Assembly (NCBI RefSeq): GCF_014287585.1
Contig: NZ_JACOOJ010000001.1
Coordinates: 1 to 64,000 of the forward strand
Origin: Parabacteroides hominis
GTDB taxonomy: Bacteria > Bacteroidota > Bacteroidia > Bacteroidales > Tannerellaceae
Length of the DNA: 64,000 nucleotides
Direction of reading: 5' to 3'
In this document: positions 61,683 through 64,000 of the stretch, piece after piece
Layout of the letters: every line of letters begins with the position of its first letter
How positions within the stretch are numbered: the first letter of the stretch is position 1
Notes under the pieces: generated by a model
What the model was told of the DNA's origin: nothing
Databases searched by the model: none
Seen by the model: the letters and a program-made list of their open reading frames with translations, nothing else
Position numbers and translations under genes: made by a program

Positions 61683-61725
61683 ATGCATAATTTGCATGCA
61701 AAAGTAAAAACAAAAAGGGCACATA

Positions 61726-61758
61726 TTTGTTTTTTACGCAAGAATTCATATATCTTTG
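61726..61758 (+). promoter_or_regulatory. Strong promoter of the 61763 gene
   Basis: TTTG (61726-61729) and TATCTTTG (61751-61758) are 21 bases apart. The expected transcription start is at about 61764, which coincides with the start codon. Confidence 0.75.
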
Positions 61759-61762
61759 CAGC

Positions 61763-62167
61763 ATGAAGAATTTCCTATTCATATTGACTCTGCTGTTCGG
61801 TATGTTGCTTTTTGTACCCGAAGAGGTGCAAAACAACGATACTACGCCCGTTTTTGAGGCGCAGAAAGAGGCGGTCATGAAGGAAAAAGGGGTTGCCGAC
61901 ATGCAACATAACCTGGAAATCCTGAGTAGCGACCTGAAAGGCAGCAATTGCCTGACACCGCGCAGGACCGCCCAAAGCCCCGGCAACACATTAAACATAC
62001 GGTTGCTGAAGATTGAAGAAAGAGCAATCCAGTATTTTCGCCTGAAAGAAATCAACCTTCTCCGGAAAGTATCCGAAGGGGTAACAATATGTCAAACCAT
62101 TAACTTCTCAACCCTCCTTTGCCGCATGGGATACCATGTGTATGGCCTGCGGAAAATCATTATTTGA
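61763..62167 (+). CDS. Secreted hypothetical protein, possibly leaderless
   Basis: This 134-residue protein has a signal-like N-terminus (MKNFLFILTLLFGMLLFVPE) and no known domain. The middle has basic stretches (GSNCLTPRRTAQ, EINLLRKVSEG) and the end, MGYHVYGLRKIII, recalls the YRKLII end of the lipoprotein at 39665. The ATG falls 4 bases after the -7 box, so the mRNA would have almost no leader. If translation starts elsewhere, no better Met is nearby in frame. Its function is unknown. Confidence 0.6.
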   Translation: MKNFLFILTLLFGMLLFVPEEVQNNDTTPVFEAQKEAVMKEKGVADMQHNLEILSSDLKGSNCLTPRRTAQSPGNTLNIRLLKIEERAIQYFRLKEINLLRKVSEGVTICQTINFSTLLCRMGYHVYGLRKIII

Positions 62168-62279
62168 TTGCAAGCGGATAATTCGTCGTTTTCGTATGGG
62201 ATATGGATTCCATACCGTTTCCTTATTGCATTCCCCCGGAATGCAAACAATTCATTATTCACTTAAAAATTAAATAATT

Positions 62280-62486
62280 ATGTCTACTAAAAAGAATAAA
62301 ATCAGCATCTATATTTATGTCGTTATTACGATTATCGGTTGTGTACTCGCTTGTAGCTCCATCATTCCGAACGATTATCTGAAACTGGTGGTCGTCATGG
62401 GAGCCCTCGGTACGGGCCTGTATGGCATCATGAGAGGCCTTAGCACTCCTTCCGCTACGGAAGAAACGGCTATCGATGAGAAATAA
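62280..62486 (+). CDS. Small two-helix membrane protein
   Basis: This 68-residue protein has two hydrophobic segments (about 8-28 and 33-52, ISIYIYVVITIIGCVLACSS and LVVVMGALGTGLYGIM). The tail is acidic and soluble. I do not recognise a family. The next small membrane gene follows by 37 bases, so the two look like a unit. Confidence 0.65.
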   Translation: MSTKKNKISIYIYVVITIIGCVLACSSIIPNDYLKLVVVMGALGTGLYGIMRGLSTPSATEETAIDEK

Positions 62487-62523
62487 AAAGGATCGTTTTA
62501 ACAACCTGAAAATAAGCACAGAC

Positions 62524-62733
62524 ATGAAAATAAATAAAGATCTTGTGGATGCAACTATGATGTTGTCATTCATTATTCTGGTATTAATCGGAACAACCGA
62601 CTTCTCTAATCTGTTATTAAAAGAAATAACAATGGGTGGTCTTGCCCTGCTGAGTGTAGCAATGATTGCTTTACGGGTCATTCAAATGCGGCAGGAAGCT
62701 AATAGTCCGAAGCAAGAAGAATACGAATATTAA
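62524..62733 (+). CDS. Small two-helix membrane protein
   Basis: This 69-residue protein, from the ATG at 62524, has helices at about 10-27 (ATMMLSFIILVLIGTTDF) and 37-54 (MGGLALLSVAMIALRV) and a charged tail ending in EEYEY. A longer frame from 62476 overlaps the previous gene and would put charged residues before the first helix, so the later start is preferred. It is similar in size and layout to the gene before it, perhaps a distant paralogue. Confidence 0.65.
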   Translation: MKINKDLVDATMMLSFIILVLIGTTDFSNLLLKEITMGGLALLSVAMIALRVIQMRQEANSPKQEEYEY

Positions 62734-62770
62734 AGAATAATTCCTAACAACCCTAACTGAATGTCTATTA

Positions 62771-62889
62771 GCTTCCTGTTGTTCACTTCGTGGTGATCTC
62801 GAGGTTTTCCGAGGTACGTTTTTCTGCCTATAAAACAACTTGCTGTTTACTTGGTTATGGCAAATATTTTTTGCCGGGCAACAGGAAGC
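62771..62889 (+). other. Candidate structured RNA upstream of the antiporter
   Basis: GCTTCCTGTTG (62771-62781) and CAACAGGAAGC (62879-62889) are perfect complements closing a 97-base interior. The interior contains four possible hairpins: TCAC/GTGA (62783-62796), CTCG/CGAG (62798-62813), AACA/TGTT (62834-62847) and GGCAAA/TTTGCC-like (62859-62875). It lies 44 bases upstream of the Na+/Ca2+ antiporter start. The layout suggests a cis-acting RNA, but I recognise no known class. Confidence 0.45.
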
Positions 62890-62933
62890 CAGACATTTTA
62901 ATAGATTAACAAACTATAAGTAAGAAAAGAGCC

Positions 62934-63872
62934 ATGATAACAAGTCTGACGTTATTGATTCTCTCGCTGGCGGCGCTTTACATAGGAGCCGGCTGGTTGG
63001 TCCAGGGGAGTTCCGCTTTAGCTCTCAAAGCCAAAATTTCACCATTGGTGATCGGTCTGACCATTGTCGCATTCGGGACAAGCGCACCCGAACTGGTAGT
63101 AAGCCTGAACGCCACGCTCGACGGGCAGGGTGACATAGCGATCGGAAACATCGTAGGCTCGAACATCTTCAATATCGGGGTCATATTAGGAGTTTCGGCT
63201 ACCATTTGCCCGCTCCAGGTAAAAACCCGATTGCTCCGGATCGATATCCCGGTCATGCTGGTCGCAACCATCCTGTTCACCATCCTGTTCTGGAACGGGA
63301 CATTAGGCCGGACGGAAGGACTTTCCTTCCTGGCAGGCATCATCATTTACACATTATTCAGCCTGTTCTACTCCCGCAAACATGGAGAAGGGCCGAGCCT
63401 GGAACTCGAAGAGCAGCCTAAGCATTGGGCCATCGATACGTTGGCCATCGTTGGCGGCCTGGTCGTCCTGGTCTTTGCCTCCCGGTTATTGGTGGACAAT
63501 GCGGTCTCCATCGCCAAAGAGCTCGGAGTGAGCGAAGCGGTTATCGGACTTACGGTCGTTGCCGCCGGGACAAGCCTGCCGGAACTGGCTACCTCTATCG
63601 TCGCGGCCTCCAGGCACAAGACGGATATTGCCATCGGGAACATCGTCGGCTCAAACTTATTCAACCTGCTGGCTATAGCCGGTTCCTGTTCGCTAATACA
63701 TCCCATCGAGGCCAAAAATGTAAACTACATCGACTTGTTGGCCATGTCAGCCATATCCGTCCTGTTATTGCCACTGGTGAAAAGCGGGCAAAAAATATCC
63801 CGGACAGAAGGGCTCGTCCTGATTCTCCTTTATGTGATTTACATGTTCTGGCTGCTTCGGGATACCATCTGA
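62934..63872 (+). CDS. Na+/Ca2+ antiporter (CaCA family)
   Basis: This 312-residue protein has ten hydrophobic helices in two inverted repeats, each with an alpha motif: GTSAPELVVSLNATLDGQG with GNIVGSNIFNIGV (about 48-84) and GTSLPELATSIVAASRHKTD with GNIVGSNLFNLLA (about 201-240). These hold the ion-binding acidic and Asn residues. It would export Ca2+ or related cations in exchange for Na+ or H+. A structured leader candidate lies just upstream. Confidence 0.93.
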   Translation: MITSLTLLILSLAALYIGAGWLVQGSSALALKAKISPLVIGLTIVAFGTSAPELVVSLNATLDGQGDIAIGNIVGSNIFNIGVILGVSATICPLQVKTRLLRIDIPVMLVATILFTILFWNGTLGRTEGLSFLAGIIIYTLFSLFYSRKHGEGPSLELEEQPKHWAIDTLAIVGGLVVLVFASRLLVDNAVSIAKELGVSEAVIGLTVVAAGTSLPELATSIVAASRHKTDIAIGNIVGSNLFNLLAIAGSCSLIHPIEAKNVNYIDLLAMSAISVLLLPLVKSGQKISRTEGLVLILLYVIYMFWLLRDTI

Positions 63873-63903
63873 CGGCATTTTTTCTTCAGCATTTCCAACC
63901 GGA

Positions 63904-64000
63904 TCAATCGAATGACCACTTGATCGCCAGTGTCGGGATTGCATAGAACCCTTTACGTGCACCGAAATTCTGGCTCAGCTCGACCTCGCTTCCTACGCTT
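63904..64000 (-). CDS. Outer-membrane beta-barrel protein, C-terminal end (partial)
   Basis: On the minus strand the sequence from the window edge reads SVGSEVELSQNFGARKGF and then YAIPTLAIKWSFD and stop (63904-63906). The alternating pattern of the last strands, ending in aromatic W-x-F, fits the closing strand of an outer-membrane beta-barrel. Only 31 codons are present. The gene is convergent with the antiporter, with 31 bases between. Confidence 0.6.
   Translation of the reverse strand, partial: SVGSEVELSQNFGARKGFYAIPTLAIKWSFD

Noticed and set aside
62226..62252. TTGCATTCC/GGAATGCAA hairpin before the small membrane genes, possible terminator
   Set aside because: There is no T tract on either strand, and the stem is only 9 bases with a 3-base loop. 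The evidence is too weak to annotate.

Overview
The window looks like chromosomal DNA from a gut Bacteroidales, most likely Parabacteroides or a close relative. The support is a SusC/SusD polysaccharide utilisation locus (PUL) with a hybrid two-component regulator, a 286-residue Bacteroidetes-type primary sigma factor, PPi-dependent phosphofructokinase, MenA, and many promoters with the Bacteroidetes -7 box TAnnTTTG. The genus is an inference and no search was run.

Layout. 0-7 kb is housekeeping: the 5' end of a 16S rRNA gene with two tandem promoters, rpoD, a DegQ/HtrA protease, an orphan PUL-type promoter, RNase P RNA, a YihY-family membrane protein and a MATE exporter. 7-16.5 kb mixes core genes (nitroreductase, riboflavin synthase, pfp) with accessory ones: a decayed HEPN-type partner near a minimal nucleotidyltransferase, a TM2 protein, a 280-bp nested palindromic element, a self-contained structured RNA, a Fic enzyme, and a compact three-gene cassette (DUF262 protein, DUF3696-type ATPase, PLD-like protein) that reads as an anti-phage system.

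16.6-36.2 kb is a mannan or glycoprotein PUL on the minus strand: SusC, SusD, a basic-secretory-protein-like metallopeptidase lipoprotein and three GH92 alpha-mannosidases, with a 1354-residue hybrid two-component regulator upstream. One GH92 has Gln in place of the catalytic-acid Glu, which suggests mannose-1-phosphate cleavage. The susC leader holds 22-bp-spaced repeats and an 18-bp box. The same arrangement, at the same spacing, recurs alone at 3.6 kb. A second copy of the 280-bp element sits inside the PUL, and a doubly deleted AAA-ATPase relic lies next to the regulator.

36.3-42 kb carries a TlpA-like lipoprotein thioredoxin, an Fe-S scaffold/GGGtGRT operon, a DoxD-DoxA gene broken by one in-frame stop codon, and a DsbA-like protein. 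42-50.6 kb has a degenerate protease-TPR protein, a TolC/HlyD/two-permease export operon and an MFS exporter. 51-56.8 kb has an FHA protein, a likely small RNA, NAD kinase, a CBS protein, and pdxJ-exbB-exbD-tonB-DJ-1. 56.9-64 kb has two propeller-like lipoproteins, an EamA transporter, MenA, small membrane proteins, a Na+/Ca2+ antiporter behind a structured intergenic region, and the end of an outer-membrane protein gene cut by the window edge.

The clearest functional unit is the PUL. The regulator would sense a periplasmic oligosaccharide, SusCD would import it using energy from an ExbB-ExbD-TonB complex such as the one at 54-56 kb, and the GH92 enzymes would trim terminal mannose.
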